A stretch of DNA of 64,000 nt from Halomonas borealis (lineage in GTDB: Bacteria > Pseudomonadota > Gammaproteobacteria > Pseudomonadales > Halomonadaceae): positions 1-64,000 of the forward strand of contig NZ_SDMO01000004.1 of the NCBI RefSeq assembly GCF_004798905.1, in the 5' to 3' direction. Numbering within the stretch: the stretch's first letter is position 1; each line of letters starts with the position of its first letter. Positions 50,723 to 60,011 of the stretch are shown here, one piece after another. A model generated the notes under the pieces. The model made no database searches. It was not told where the DNA came from and was given only the letters and a program-made list of their open reading frames with translations. Position numbers and translations under genes: made by a program.

Positions 50723-51523
50723 ATGACGCGTAGGGAGACCGTTCGAGCCATGAAACCGACATTCGCGGGCCATCGGGCCGGCCAAGGCCTGGCGGCGCTT
50801 TGCGCCCTGCTGCTGCTGACGGGCTGCGCGACCACCTCGGGCGCCGGCGACGCCAACCCGGATGACCCCTGGGAGGGCTTCAACCGTGGGGTGTTCGCCT
50901 TCAACGAGACGCTCGATCGCTACGCCCTCAAGCCGGCGGCCCAGGGCTACCGCTTCGTGACGCCGGATCCGGTGCAGACCGGCGTCGGCAACTTCTTCTC
51001 GAACCTCGGCGAGATCGGCAACACGGTCAACAGCCTGCTGCAGGCCAAGCCGGGCAATGCCGGCATCGCGAGCGGGCGCTTCTTGATCAACTCCACCGTA
51101 GGCGTGTTCGGCGTCTTCGACGTGGCCACCCGCATGGAACTCACCGGGCGCGAGGAAGACTTCGGCCAGACCCTGGCTACCTGGGGCGTGGGCGAGGGCC
51201 CCTATCTGGTGCTGCCGCTGCTGGGGCCGAGCACGGTGCGCGCGAGCGCCGGGCTGCCGGTGGACTGGTACACCGACCCGTTGACCTACGTGGAGGAGGA
51301 CAAGGTGCGTTACGGCCTGCGTGGGTTGGACGTGATCGATACCCGGGCCGGGCTGCTCGATCAGGAACGCCTGATCCGCGGTGATCGCTACAGCTTCATC
51401 CGCGACAGTTGGCTGCAGCGTCGACGCTTCGAGGTCAACGACGGGGAGATGGGCGACGATCCCTTCGCCCAGGACGACTTCGGCTTCGACGATGCCGACT
51501 TCGATGACGCCTTCGCCGAGTGA
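50723..51523 (+). CDS. mlaA: MlaA (VacJ) outer-membrane lipoprotein
   Basis: A 266-residue lipoprotein with lipobox LLTGC (Cys35 with this start), then DPWEGFNRGVFAFNETLDRY and NFFSNLGEIGNTVNSLLQ. The middle reads FGQTLATWGVGEGPYLVLPLLGPSTVR, a hallmark of MlaA. It removes misplaced phospholipids from the outer leaflet in the Mla pathway. The C-terminus is strongly acidic (DDPFAQDDFGFDDADFDD). The start may be ATG 50723 (AAGGA upstream) or ATG 50750. It is followed within nine bases by the PP2C regulator, an arrangement I recall from Pseudomonas. Confidence 0.93.
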   Translation: MTRRETVRAMKPTFAGHRAGQGLAALCALLLLTGCATTSGAGDANPDDPWEGFNRGVFAFNETLDRYALKPAAQGYRFVTPDPVQTGVGNFFSNLGEIGNTVNSLLQAKPGNAGIASGRFLINSTVGVFGVFDVATRMELTGREEDFGQTLATWGVGEGPYLVLPLLGPSTVRASAGLPVDWYTDPLTYVEEDKVRYGLRGLDVIDTRAGLLDQERLIRGDRYSFIRDSWLQRRRFEVNDGEMGDDPFAQDDFGFDDADFDDAFAE

Positions 51524-51532
51524 GGCCATAGC

Positions 51533-52723
51533 ATGCCTGGAGCCAACGAGCTGATCGGCCTGATCGATGCCCCCGGGGCCGAGCGCGACGCCCTGGCCGA
51601 GATCATCGGTCGGGAAGGGCTGGCGGTGGCCGCCGTGGGACACATCGATCAGCTACCGGCCGAGGCGGTGCTTGTGGTGGCGCATACCCGCGCGGTGCCT
51701 CGTGTGGCGTGGCAGGCGCTGGCCGAGCGGTTGCCGACGCTGGTGGTCAGCGACGAGCGCCAGGACAGCGACCTGCTCCAGGCGGTGGACGCCGGGCTGG
51801 TGGACTATGTGATCGAGCCGCGTCGCCATGGCCACCTGCTGCGGCGCATGATCCGCCGGGTCATCGATCTCAATCGCCTGGCCCAGGAGCGTGAAAACGA
51901 TCGCGCCCAACTGGTCGAGCTCAACGAACGCCTCGAGACGCATCTGGCGATGCTGCGCCTCGACCAGCAGGCCGGCGGTCAGATCCAACGCAAGCTGCTG
52001 CCGCCACGTCCGCAATGCATCGGTGGCGTGAGCTGCGACTACTGGCTGGTGCCGTCACTCTACCTGTCCGGCGACTTCCTCGACTTCCAGCGCTTCGATG
52101 ATCGCTACAGCCTGTTCTATTTCGCCGATGTCTCGGGGCACGGGGCGTCGTCGGCCTTCGTCACGGTATTGCTCAAGTCGCTGTCCAACCGCTGGCGGCA
52201 TCAGTGGGACGGCCAGCACCCCGAGCGCCTGGCGCCGCGCTGGCTGGCCGGGCTGAATCGCGAGCTGCTCGATACCGGCATCGGCAAGCATGCCACGCTG
52301 TTCGTCGGCGTCATTGACCGGGAGCGTGGCTATCTTCACTATTCGCTCGGCGCGCAGCTGCCCATGCCGATCCTGGTGGCCGACGGAGAGGCGCGTTATC
52401 TGGAAGGGGAGGGCATGCCGGTAGGACTGTTCCCGGATGTCGAATATCCGATGCTCGGGTGTGAGCTGCCGGCGGACTTCCGGCTCTGGCTGTGTTCCGA
52501 TGGTATCCTCGACTGCCTGCCCGGCGAGACCCTGGAGGCCCGGCTCGAGGTGCTGCGAAGCCGCACCGAGCACGGTGCGACGCTCACGACCCTGCGCCAG
52601 GGGCTTGCCCTGCACTCCGACATCGCCGAGGCTGAAGGTGAGGACGATCCCTCCGACCGCCACGAGCTTCCCGACGACCTGACGATCATGACATTGAGCG
52701 GATTTGGCAATGATGATGCATGA
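51533..52723 (+). CDS. PP2C (SpoIIE-type) phosphatase with degenerate receiver domain
   Basis: A 396-residue regulator. Residues 1-120 look like a response-regulator receiver but the phosphoacceptor position falls in VLVVAHT (residues 46-52), with no aspartate. A coiled linker (about 112-150) leads to a PP2C/SpoIIE domain with metal-binding Asp181 in SGDFLDF, Asp199 in ADVSGHGAS and a C-terminal SDGILD. It resembles the RssB-like protein of Pseudomonas, encoded there too between mlaA and a STAS gene. It should dephosphorylate the STAS protein encoded next. It overlaps that gene by 14 bases. The sigma factor concerned, perhaps RpoS, is inferred. Confidence 0.87.
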   Translation: MPGANELIGLIDAPGAERDALAEIIGREGLAVAAVGHIDQLPAEAVLVVAHTRAVPRVAWQALAERLPTLVVSDERQDSDLLQAVDAGLVDYVIEPRRHGHLLRRMIRRVIDLNRLAQERENDRAQLVELNERLETHLAMLRLDQQAGGQIQRKLLPPRPQCIGGVSCDYWLVPSLYLSGDFLDFQRFDDRYSLFYFADVSGHGASSAFVTVLLKSLSNRWRHQWDGQHPERLAPRWLAGLNRELLDTGIGKHATLFVGVIDRERGYLHYSLGAQLPMPILVADGEARYLEGEGMPVGLFPDVEYPMLGCELPADFRLWLCSDGILDCLPGETLEARLEVLRSRTEHGATLTTLRQGLALHSDIAEAEGEDDPSDRHELPDDLTIMTLSGFGNDDA

Positions 52724-53219
52724 AGGCCGCCTCAAGGCGGCGTTCGATTCTGGTGTGTTCGTGCTCAAGCTGTGCGGGGATGTTCGGCTCACGCTCTGTG
52801 CGACGCTCGATACCCAGGCCCAGCGGCTGGCCGAGACCCCGGGGCTGACGGCGGTGATGGTTGACCTGCGCGAGGCCACCAACGTCGACTCCACGGCGCT
52901 CGGCTTCCTGGCCAAGGTGGCGATGGCGCTGCGAGGGCGGCTTCAGCAGCCGCCGACCATCGTCGTCGATCATCCCGATGTCCGCCGCATGCTCGATGTC
53001 ATGGGCTTCGCTCACTACTTCACCCTGGTGGAGTCGCCAATCACCGAGCCCCATGAGCTGCGCGAGTTACCCGAGGTGCCCGCCGATGAGGCGGGCATGC
53101 GCCAGCGCATCCTCGAGGCGCACCGCATCTTGATGCACATGAACGAGCATAATCGTGAGGAGTTCCAGCCGTTGGTCGAGATGCTCGAGGTCCAGAAGAA
53201 CGGGGTGCCGAAAGGCTGA
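52710..53219 (+). CDS. STAS domain anti-sigma factor antagonist
   Basis: A 169-residue protein: STAS domain in residues 1-100 with the phosphorylatable serine in NVDSTALGFLAKV (Ser61 from this start), then a C-terminal helical extension of about 65 residues rich in Glu, His and Met. It is the likely substrate of the preceding phosphatase in a partner switch. The kinase or anti-sigma factor is not in the window. Three consecutive ATG codons (52710, 52713, 52716) make the exact start uncertain. The gene ends at a strong hairpin shared with tal. Confidence 0.87.
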   Translation: MMMHEGRLKAAFDSGVFVLKLCGDVRLTLCATLDTQAQRLAETPGLTAVMVDLREATNVDSTALGFLAKVAMALRGRLQQPPTIVVDHPDVRRMLDVMGFAHYFTLVESPITEPHELRELPEVPADEAGMRQRILEAHRILMHMNEHNREEFQPLVEMLEVQKNGVPKG

Positions 53220-53256
53220 AGCGGATGGCGACATGCCGCCCTGGCCGGGCGACGAA

Positions 53257-53290
53257 CGAAGGGGAGGCGCCGGTCGGCGCCTCCCCTTCG
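53257..53290. terminator. Strong hairpin between the converging STAS gene and tal
   Basis: A perfect 15-base-pair stem cgaaggggaggcgcc/ggcgcctccccttcg with a GGTC loop, flanked by a short AA/TT context. It lies between convergent genes and probably ends both transcripts. Confidence 0.75.
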
Positions 53291-53314
53291 TGTTACTGGC
53301 CCAGCGTCGTGGGA

Positions 53315-54253
53315 TCAGCCCTTGCGCAGCTCGCCCAGCAGCGTCTCCAGCTGGCGTTGATCGGCCATGAACTTGCGAATGCCCTCGGCCAGTTTCTCGG
53401 TGGCCATGGGGTCTTCGTTGAGTGCCCAGCGGAAGTCGGCCTCGTTCTGCGGTTCCGGAGTACGGGTCTCGGCGTCCAAAGGCGACAGGCGGCGCTCCAG
53501 CGGTTCCTGGCGCTCGGCCAGTTCGCCGAGCAGGGCCGGTGAGATCGTCAGTCGGTCGCAACCGGCCAGCGCCGTGATCTCGCCGCGGTTGCGAAAGCTG
53601 GCGCCCATCACCACGGTGTCGTAGCCATGGCCCTTGAAATGCTCGTAGATGCGCCTGACCGATTGCACGCCGGGGTCGCGGTCGCCCTCGAAGTCGGCCT
53701 GGGGGTCCTGGGCCTTGTGCCAATCGAGGATACGGCCGACGAAGGGCGAGACCAGGGTGGCGCCGGCATCGGCGCAGGCACGCGCCTGATCGAAGTTGAA
53801 CATCAACGTCAGGTTGGTGTGAATGCCCTCGCGTTCCAGCACCTGGGCGGCGCGAATGCCTTCCCAGGTGGCGGCGAGCTTGATCAGCACCCGCGCCGGA
53901 TCCACGCCCTGGCGCTGGTAGCGTTCGATGAGCGAGTGGGCCCGGTCCAGCGAGGCCTGGGTGTCGAAAGAGAGTCGTGCACTGACCTCGGTCGACACGT
54001 AGCCCGGCACCAGGGCGCTGATTTCGCTGCCGATATCGACCGCCACAGCGTCCAGGGCGTCGTCGATGTCGGTGGCCTGGCGGGCGATCTCGCCGAGCCG
54101 GGCTCGGCGGCCCTCCTGCTGGGCGGCTTGCAGGATCAGCGAGGGATTGGTGGTCGCATCGGTGGGCTGAAAGCGGCGAATCGCCTCGATATCGCCGGTG
54201 TCGGCGACCACGGTGGTCATGCCCTTGAGTTGCGTCAGCAGGTCGTCTGCCAT
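53315..54253 (-). CDS. tal: Transaldolase
   Basis: A 312-residue transaldolase of the TalB type. It starts [21 protein letters not shown] and has [11 protein letters not shown], the Schiff-base lysine Lys125 in [11 protein letters not shown], and [10 protein letters not shown]. It transfers a dihydroxyacetone unit between sugar phosphates in the non-oxidative pentose phosphate pathway. A GAGGAGG ribosome site precedes ATG 54253. It converges with the STAS gene. In Pseudomonas, tal also sits next to this regulator pair. Confidence 0.95.
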   Translation of the reverse strand: MADDLLTQLKGMTTVVADTGDIEAIRRFQPTDATTNPSLILQAAQQEGRRARLGEIARQATDIDDALDAVAVDIGSEISALVPGYVSTEVSARLSFDTQASLDRAHSLIERYQRQGVDPARVLIKLAATWEGIRAAQVLEREGIHTNLTLMFNFDQARACADAGATLVSPFVGRILDWHKAQDPQADFEGDRDPGVQSVRRIYEHFKGHGYDTVVMGASFRNRGEITALAGCDRLTISPALLGELAERQEPLERRLSPLDAETRTPEPQNEADFRWALNEDPMATEKLAEGIRKFMADQRQLETLLGELRKG

Positions 54254-54382
54254 AGTTCGTGAATCCTCCTCGTGTCTGGGAACCACTGTAGCAAGCGCCG
54301 CGCAGCGAAAACAGGCGCCGCAGGCACCCATGAGACAGTTACGTTATCATTAGCCCCCTTGTGGAATTCTCTAGGAGGTCGC

Positions 54383-55567
54383 TTGACCCTCAGTGCTCGA
54401 CGCGTGGCCCTGTTGGTGGCCGCCAACACCGCCCTGGCTCCCTTCGCCATCGACGCCTATCTGCCGGCCATGCCCGCGCTGGCCGACACGGTCGGGGCGA
54501 GTGTCCATCATACCGAGCTGTCGATCAGCGTGTTCCTGCTGGGTTTCGCGTTCGGGCAGTTGTTCGGTGGCCCGATGTCGGACCGCCTGGGGCGTCGTCC
54601 GGTGTTGCTCAGCGGGCTGGTGGTGTTCCTGCTGGCCAGCCTGATGATCATGCGTATCGAGACCCTCGGTGAACTGCTGACCTGGCGCTTCGTTCAGGCC
54701 CTGGGTGGGGGTGCCTGTGTGGTCAACTCCGCGGCCATCGTGCGTGACTGTTTCAGCGGGCGCGAGGCGGCCAAGGTGATGTCGACCATGGCCATGATCC
54801 TGATGCTGGCACCGCTGGTGGCGCCAGCGGTCGGCAGTGGCCTGTTCTACCTGGCCGACTGGTGGTTGATCTTCGCCTTCCTGGCGGTCTATGCGGCCTT
54901 CCTGCTGTGGCTGATGGGGACTCGTTTGCCGGAGACCCGTCCCGTCGATGCCCCGGTGGCCTCGGCGGGGCAGGTGTTGCGTAATTACTGGAGCGTGCTG
55001 CGCCATCGCGAGGCCATGGGCTATGTGCTGTCGGTGGCGTCGACCTTCTCGGGGATGTTCGCCTTCATCACCAGCTCGCCGTTTCTCTACATGACCCACT
55101 ATGGCGCCTCGCCGGCGGTCTATCCGCTGGTGTTCGGCGCCAATGTGGTGGTCATGGCGTCCTCCAACCGCCTCAACATCCGTCTGCTGCGCCGCCGCAC
55201 GCCCCAGCAGAACATGCGCCTGGGGCTCGGCGTGCAGTTCTGTGTGGCGCTGGCGCTGGTGGCGCTGGTGGCGAGCGGGCTGGATTCGCTGTTCACGGTG
55301 GTACCGCTGATCATGGTGTTCATGGGCATGGTGGGGTTGATCACACCCAACGCCATCGCCTCGATGCTCGAGCATTTCAGTCACATGAGCGCCACCGCCA
55401 CGGCACTGCTGGGTTGCATCCAGTTCACCAGTGGCGCCCTGGCCGGGGCGGCGGTCAGTGCCTTCGAGGTCAACAGTGCCTGGCCGATGGTGTTGACCAT
55501 GCTGGGGGTATCGCTGATCGGCAACCTGGCCCTGCGTCGGCTGGTGGGGTGCCCCACGCATGCTTGA
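54383..55567 (+). CDS. Bcr/CflA family drug-resistance MFS transporter
   Basis: A 394-residue protein with twelve membrane helices. It shows the Bcr/CflA pattern: APFAIDAYLPAMPALAD in helix 1, QLFGGPMSDRLGRRPVLL in loop 2-3, and RFVQALGGGACVVNSAAIVRD. It is a proton antiporter type; substrates are unknown. The start is a TTG at 54383 right behind a full AGGAGG (54373-54378), the only well-placed signal. The gene overlaps the next by eight bases. Confidence 0.88.
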   Translation: MTLSARRVALLVAANTALAPFAIDAYLPAMPALADTVGASVHHTELSISVFLLGFAFGQLFGGPMSDRLGRRPVLLSGLVVFLLASLMIMRIETLGELLTWRFVQALGGGACVVNSAAIVRDCFSGREAAKVMSTMAMILMLAPLVAPAVGSGLFYLADWWLIFAFLAVYAAFLLWLMGTRLPETRPVDAPVASAGQVLRNYWSVLRHREAMGYVLSVASTFSGMFAFITSSPFLYMTHYGASPAVYPLVFGANVVVMASSNRLNIRLLRRRTPQQNMRLGLGVQFCVALALVALVASGLDSLFTVVPLIMVFMGMVGLITPNAIASMLEHFSHMSATATALLGCIQFTSGALAGAAVSAFEVNSAWPMVLTMLGVSLIGNLALRRLVGCPTHA

Positions 55568-56294
55568 CGGCTTGCTGATATGGCTCGACATGCCTCTCTG
55601 GCGCTGGGCAGGCTGTGCGTCGGTTCTGGTATTGGGGGCCTTCGTGCAGCGAGCCACCGGCTTCGGCCTGGCGGTGGTCGGGGCGCCGCTGTTGCTGATG
55701 CTCGAGCCGCGCCTGGTGCCGGTGACGCTATTGCTGATGGGCTTCATGCTCTCGTTGTTGATGCTGCGTCACTATCGCCGCGAGGTGCACCTGGGCGAGA
55801 TCGGCATGGCGCTACTGGGGCGCCTGCCGGGCAATGCGCTGGGGCTTGCGTTGCTGGTGACCGCGTCGACGGTTTGGCTGGAGCGTTGGATCGCTATCGG
55901 CGTGCTGTTTGCGGTGGCGGTCAGCCTGAGCCGCGCGCGCCTGCCGCTCAATCGGTTGACCCTGTTCGTCGCGGGCCTGCTCTCCGGCGTGTTCGGCACC
56001 GTGGCGGCCATCGGGGGGCCGCCCATGGTCCTGTTGATGCAGGGCATGGCGCCGGATCGCGTGCGCGGCAACCTGGCGGCCTTCTTTCTGATCACGTCGC
56101 TGATGACCCTTTTGACCCTGGCCTTGGCGGGCCGGGTGACGGTCTGGCACCTGGGCGTGTCGGCGACCTTCTTGCCGGCCCTGTGGCTCGGCAACCGGCT
56201 GGCCGCACGCGCGGCGGCCCGCCTTGACCGGCGTCGCCTGCAACAGGCATCGCTGTTGCTGTGTAGCCTGGCGGCCCTGGGGCTTTTGATCTGA
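55560..56294 (+). CDS. TSUP (TauE/SafE) family membrane protein
   Basis: A 244-residue protein with about seven to eight helices and the TSUP repeats, including GAFVQRATGFGLAVVGAPLLLM and GLLSGVFGTVAAIGGPPMVLLMQ. The family moves sulfite, sulfonates or other organic anions; the substrate here is unknown. The start overlaps the MFS gene by eight bases, so they are coupled. Confidence 0.88.
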   Translation: MLDGLLIWLDMPLWRWAGCASVLVLGAFVQRATGFGLAVVGAPLLLMLEPRLVPVTLLLMGFMLSLLMLRHYRREVHLGEIGMALLGRLPGNALGLALLVTASTVWLERWIAIGVLFAVAVSLSRARLPLNRLTLFVAGLLSGVFGTVAAIGGPPMVLLMQGMAPDRVRGNLAAFFLITSLMTLLTLALAGRVTVWHLGVSATFLPALWLGNRLAARAAARLDRRRLQQASLLLCSLAALGLLI

Positions 56295-56327
56295 AGGCGA
56301 TCCTTCCCGTCGCTTAGTGCGTCCTGG

Positions 56328-56345
56328 TTGTCATGAAGCTGTCAT
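56328..56345 (+). promoter_or_regulatory. PHO box upstream of pstS
   Basis: TTGTCAT-GAAG-CTGTCAT: two direct repeats separated by four bases, matching the PhoB consensus (CTGTCAT with 11-base spacing) at 13 of 14 repeat positions. It lies 62 bases before pstS and predicts activation by PhoB under phosphate starvation. Confidence 0.9.
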
Positions 56346-56407
56346 TTTCGTGGGGCATCGTGTGTCCCGCGACAGGATGATTTCTTCCCCGACCAGGAGC
56401 TCTCTCC

Positions 56408-57421
56408 ATGAACCGTATCCTCCAGACCACCGCCATCGCCGCTGCCGTCATGGGTATCGCCGGTGTCGCCCAGGCCCGCGATCAGGTACGCATCGTCGGA
56501 TCCAGCACGGTGTATCCGTTTGCCAGCTACGTGGCCGAGGAGTTCGGTGCCACCACCGACTTCCCGACGCCGGTCATCGAGTCCACCGGCTCCGGCGGTG
56601 GCTTGCGACTGTTCTGCAACGGCATCGGTGAAGGGACGCCTGACATCACCAACGCCTCGCGCCGCATGAAACCCTCCGAGTTCGAGCGCTGCGCCGACAA
56701 CGGCGTCACCGACATCACCGAGGCCTTCGTCGGCTATGACGGCATCGCCTTCGCCGAGTCCAACGCCAATCCCGCCATCGACCTGACCCTCGAGCAGATC
56801 TTCAAGGCCCTGGCCGCCAAGGTGCCGGTCGAGGGCGAGCTGGTCGACAACCCCTACACCCGGTGGAGCGACATCGACGCCTCGCTGCCGGACCGCGAGA
56901 TCGCCGTCTATGGCCCGCCTACCACCTCCGGTACGCGTGATGCCTTCGAGGAGCTGGTGATGGAGGCCGCCTCGGAGGACATGGCGGTCTATGGCGGTGA
57001 GGGTTACACCGATATTCGCGCCGACGGCGCCTACATCGACGCCGGCGAGAACGACAACCTGATCGTTCAGCGCCTGGCCGAGAATACCAATGCCTTCGGT
57101 ATCTTCGGCTACTCCTTCCTGGAAGAGAACGCCGACAGCCTGATCGGCGCCAGCATCGGTGGTGTCGAACCGACGCCTGCGGCCATCGGCAGCGGTGAGT
57201 ATCCGGTGTCTCGTTCGCTGTTCTTCTACGTGAAGAATCAGCATGCCGACGAGGTGCCGGCCATGAACGCCTACGCCGAGATGTTCATGAGCGAGCAGAT
57301 GATCGGGGAGCTGGGCTACCTCAAGGGTGTCGGCCTGATCCCGGCGCCGCAAGCGCTGCGTAGCGAGGCGCGTGATGCCGTCGCCAACCACGAGCCGCTC
57401 GAACTGGCCGATATCGACTAA
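56408..57421 (+). CDS. pstS: Phosphate-binding periplasmic protein PstS
   Basis: A 337-residue periplasmic binding protein. The signal peptide ends AGVAQA before RDQVRIVGSSTVYPFASYVAEEF. Other phosphate-site stretches are ESTGSGGGLRLFCNGIG and GPPTTSGTRDAFEELV. The type is the longer, marine-style PstS rather than the E. coli one. It delivers phosphate to PstC/PstA. Under a PHO box, first gene of the operon. Confidence 0.95.
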   Translation: MNRILQTTAIAAAVMGIAGVAQARDQVRIVGSSTVYPFASYVAEEFGATTDFPTPVIESTGSGGGLRLFCNGIGEGTPDITNASRRMKPSEFERCADNGVTDITEAFVGYDGIAFAESNANPAIDLTLEQIFKALAAKVPVEGELVDNPYTRWSDIDASLPDREIAVYGPPTTSGTRDAFEELVMEAASEDMAVYGGEGYTDIRADGAYIDAGENDNLIVQRLAENTNAFGIFGYSFLEENADSLIGASIGGVEPTPAAIGSGEYPVSRSLFFYVKNQHADEVPAMNAYAEMFMSEQMIGELGYLKGVGLIPAPQALRSEARDAVANHEPLELADID

Positions 57422-57439
57422 GGGACGGGGCTAAGCCCC

Positions 57440-57474
57440 GAGCCGGCCGGCGGCCCCGGGCCGTCGGCCGGCTC
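57440..57474 (+). other. Strong GC hairpin between pstS and pstC
   Basis: Arms 57440-57455 and 57459-57474 pair along 16 positions, including one G-T pair, with a three-base loop. There is no T-run. A smaller hairpin (GGGGC/GCCCC, 57427-57439) precedes it. It could stabilise pstS mRNA or reduce read-through, giving more PstS than membrane subunits. Confidence 0.6.
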
Positions 57475-57533
57475 GCGTTCCGACGGGGTGCCGGGCTTGG
57501 CGCCCCGCGGATTCTTTCAGCCGAGAGACCACC

Positions 57534-58790
57534 ATGCCGACCAACCAACTCTTCGCCCTGTTCTGCGGCACACTGCTGGTGCTGGGCCTGATTGCCTACC
57601 TGGCGGGGCGCTACAAGGCCGTCAGGGTGCGTGCCAGCGGCACCGCGATGCACGCACAGCCCGATCAATACGCCTGGTTCAGCGTGCTCTCCACCGCCGG
57701 CCCCGCCATCGCCGTCGGCGCGCTAGGGGGCATCGCCATGCTGTTGCTGGGTGCCGAGATTCCCACGCCATATCTGCTGGCCGCGAGCCTGGGCGTCGGC
57801 GGCGTCGGGCTGTTCGCCGGCCTGCGGCGGGTGCGCCCCGACTTCCATGCGCGCAAGGCCCTCGAGAGCGTCGTGCATGGCTGCTTGGCTGGTGCCGCCC
57901 TGATCTCGATCTTCACCACCTTCGGTATCCTGATCTCCATCGTCGGCGAAGCCATCCGCTTCTTCCAGATGCAGAGCTTCTGGGACTTCATCACCGGCAC
58001 TACCTGGAACCCGGGGGCCAGCTTCCTGGAGGCCGCGGGGCGCGCCGAGGAAGGCGCCAGCGCCGCACAGTTCGGTTCGATCCCGCTGTTCGCCGGTACC
58101 TTCATGATCACCGCCATCGCCATGCTGGTGGCGATCCCCGTGGGCCTGCTGGCGGCGATCTACATGGCCGAGTTCGCACCGGCGCGGGTGCGCACCCTGG
58201 CCAAGCCGGTGCTCGAGGTCCTGGCCGGCATTCCTACCGTGGTCTATGGCTTCTTCGCGGCCATCAGCGTGGCGCCGATACTGGTCGATGTGGCGGGCCT
58301 GTTCGGCCTCGATGCCTCCTTCAACAACGCCCTGGCGCCGGGCCTCGTCATGGGCATCATGATCATCCCGTTCATCTCCTCGCTGTCGGACGACGTGATC
58401 AATGCGGTGCCGGACAGCATGCGCCAGGGCTCCCTGGCGTTGGGCCTGACCCGGGGCGAGACCATCCGCGACGTCGTGCTGCCGGCGGCGCTGCCGGGCA
58501 TCATCTCCGCGGCGTTGCTGGCGATGTCCCGGGCGATGGGCGAGACCATGATCGTGGTCATGGCCGCCGGCATGCGGCCCAATCTCACCGCCAATCCACT
58601 CGAGGACATGACCACCGTGACGGTGCGCATCGTCGCCTCGCTGACCGGCGATCAGGAGTTCGCTAGCGCGGAAACGCTCTCGGCCTTCGCCCTGGGGCTG
58701 GTGCTGTTCGTGGTGACGCTGTCGCTGAACCTGGTGTCGGTGATCATGATCCGCCGGTTCCGCGAGAAGTACCGGATCAACAACCTCTAA
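57534..58790 (+). CDS. pstC: Phosphate ABC transporter permease PstC
   Basis: A 418-residue inner-membrane protein, longer than E. coli PstC (about 319) because of an extended N-terminus with two or three extra helices and a periplasmic loop (residues 120-180). The permease core has PVLEVLAGIPTVVYGFFAAI and the EAA-type loop with PDSMRQGSLALGLTRGETIRDVVLPAALPGI. It pairs with PstA. Extended forms of this kind are typical of marine gammaproteobacteria. Confidence 0.93.
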   Translation: MPTNQLFALFCGTLLVLGLIAYLAGRYKAVRVRASGTAMHAQPDQYAWFSVLSTAGPAIAVGALGGIAMLLLGAEIPTPYLLAASLGVGGVGLFAGLRRVRPDFHARKALESVVHGCLAGAALISIFTTFGILISIVGEAIRFFQMQSFWDFITGTTWNPGASFLEAAGRAEEGASAAQFGSIPLFAGTFMITAIAMLVAIPVGLLAAIYMAEFAPARVRTLAKPVLEVLAGIPTVVYGFFAAISVAPILVDVAGLFGLDASFNNALAPGLVMGIMIIPFISSLSDDVINAVPDSMRQGSLALGLTRGETIRDVVLPAALPGIISAALLAMSRAMGETMIVVMAAGMRPNLTANPLEDMTTVTVRIVASLTGDQEFASAETLSAFALGLVLFVVTLSLNLVSVIMIRRFREKYRINNL

Positions 58791-58807
58791 CGCTGGGAGC
58801 CATTCCG

Positions 58808-59974
58808 ATGAGCCAATCCTTCGACGAGATCAGCGCCCAGCTCCGGCGTCGTCATCGCAAGACCACCCGGTTGAAGTGGATGTCCATGGGCGCTTTGGGG
58901 CTGGCGGCCCTGTTCCTGGTGGTGTTCTTCGGCGACATGCTGGCCAAGGGCCTGCCGGCCTTCCAGCAGGCACAGATCCAGGTCCAGGTCGACTACAACG
59001 AACGCGCCGCCGAACTGCCCTTGGCCGCCGTCCAGGAAGACGTGCGCCCGCTGGTCAGCCGTGGCTACCTGCGCCTGATCCCCGGGCGCATGGAAGACAA
59101 CCCCGAGCTGCTCGGCACCACGCGCAAGGAGTGGGTGCTGGCCGACAGCGCGGTCGACCAGTACTTGAAGGGCCACCATACCGGGCTGCGTGACGGGCAA
59201 GCGGCGGTCGTGGAACGCCTGCAGGCCGATGGGCGCGCCGAGTTGCGCTTCAACAGCGGCTTCTTTACCCGCGGCGATTCCAAGATGGCGGAGCTTGCCG
59301 GTATCGCCTCGGCGGCCATGGGTACGCTGATGACGCTGCTGGTGACGCTGGCCGTGGCCTTCCCGATTGGCGTGATGACCGCGGTGTATCTCGAGGAGTT
59401 CGCGCCCGACAACCGTCTCACCCAGCTGATCGAGATCAACATCAATAACCTGGCGGCGATTCCCTCGATCCTGTTCGGCCTGCTGGGCCTGGCGATCTTC
59501 ATCAACGTGTTCGGGGTGCCGCGTTCCTCGCCGCTGGTCGGCGGCCTGACGCTGGCCTTGATGACCCTGCCGGTGATCATCATCGCCACCCGCACGGCGC
59601 TGCGCAGTGTGCCGGACAGCATCCGCCATGCCGCCTTCGGCGTCGGCTGCTCGCGCTGGCAGGTGGTGCGTGACCATGTCCTGCCGCTGGCCCTGCCGGG
59701 CATCATGACCGGCTCGATCATCGGCCTGGCCCAGGCCATGGGCGAGACGGCGCCGCTGATCATCGTCGGCATGGTGGCCTTCATTCCCGACGTGGCGGCC
59801 TCCTTCAGCGAGGCGGCCACGGTGCTGCCGGCGCAGATATTCACCTGGGCGGGCGAGCCCGAGCGCGCCTTCGTCGAGAAGACCTCCGGGGGCATCCTGG
59901 TGCTGCTGGCCGTGCTGATCTCTCTCAATGCCACCGCGGTGGTACTGCGCAAGACCTTCGAACGTCGCTGGTAA
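58808..59974 (+). CDS. pstA: Phosphate ABC transporter permease PstA
   Basis: A 388-residue inner-membrane protein with a first helix near residues 25-45, then a periplasmic insert of about 110 residues absent from E. coli PstA (about 296), then the permease helices. Conserved stretches are [19 protein letters not shown] and the EAA loop [32 protein letters not shown]. It follows pstC by 17 bases. Confidence 0.93.
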   Translation: MSQSFDEISAQLRRRHRKTTRLKWMSMGALGLAALFLVVFFGDMLAKGLPAFQQAQIQVQVDYNERAAELPLAAVQEDVRPLVSRGYLRLIPGRMEDNPELLGTTRKEWVLADSAVDQYLKGHHTGLRDGQAAVVERLQADGRAELRFNSGFFTRGDSKMAELAGIASAAMGTLMTLLVTLAVAFPIGVMTAVYLEEFAPDNRLTQLIEININNLAAIPSILFGLLGLAIFINVFGVPRSSPLVGGLTLALMTLPVIIIATRTALRSVPDSIRHAAFGVGCSRWQVVRDHVLPLALPGIMTGSIIGLAQAMGETAPLIIVGMVAFIPDVAASFSEAATVLPAQIFTWAGEPERAFVEKTSGGILVLLAVLISLNATAVVLRKTFERRW

Positions 59975-60011
59975 CGCCTTGACGACCCTGCGACCCGACA
60001 CAGGACTCACC

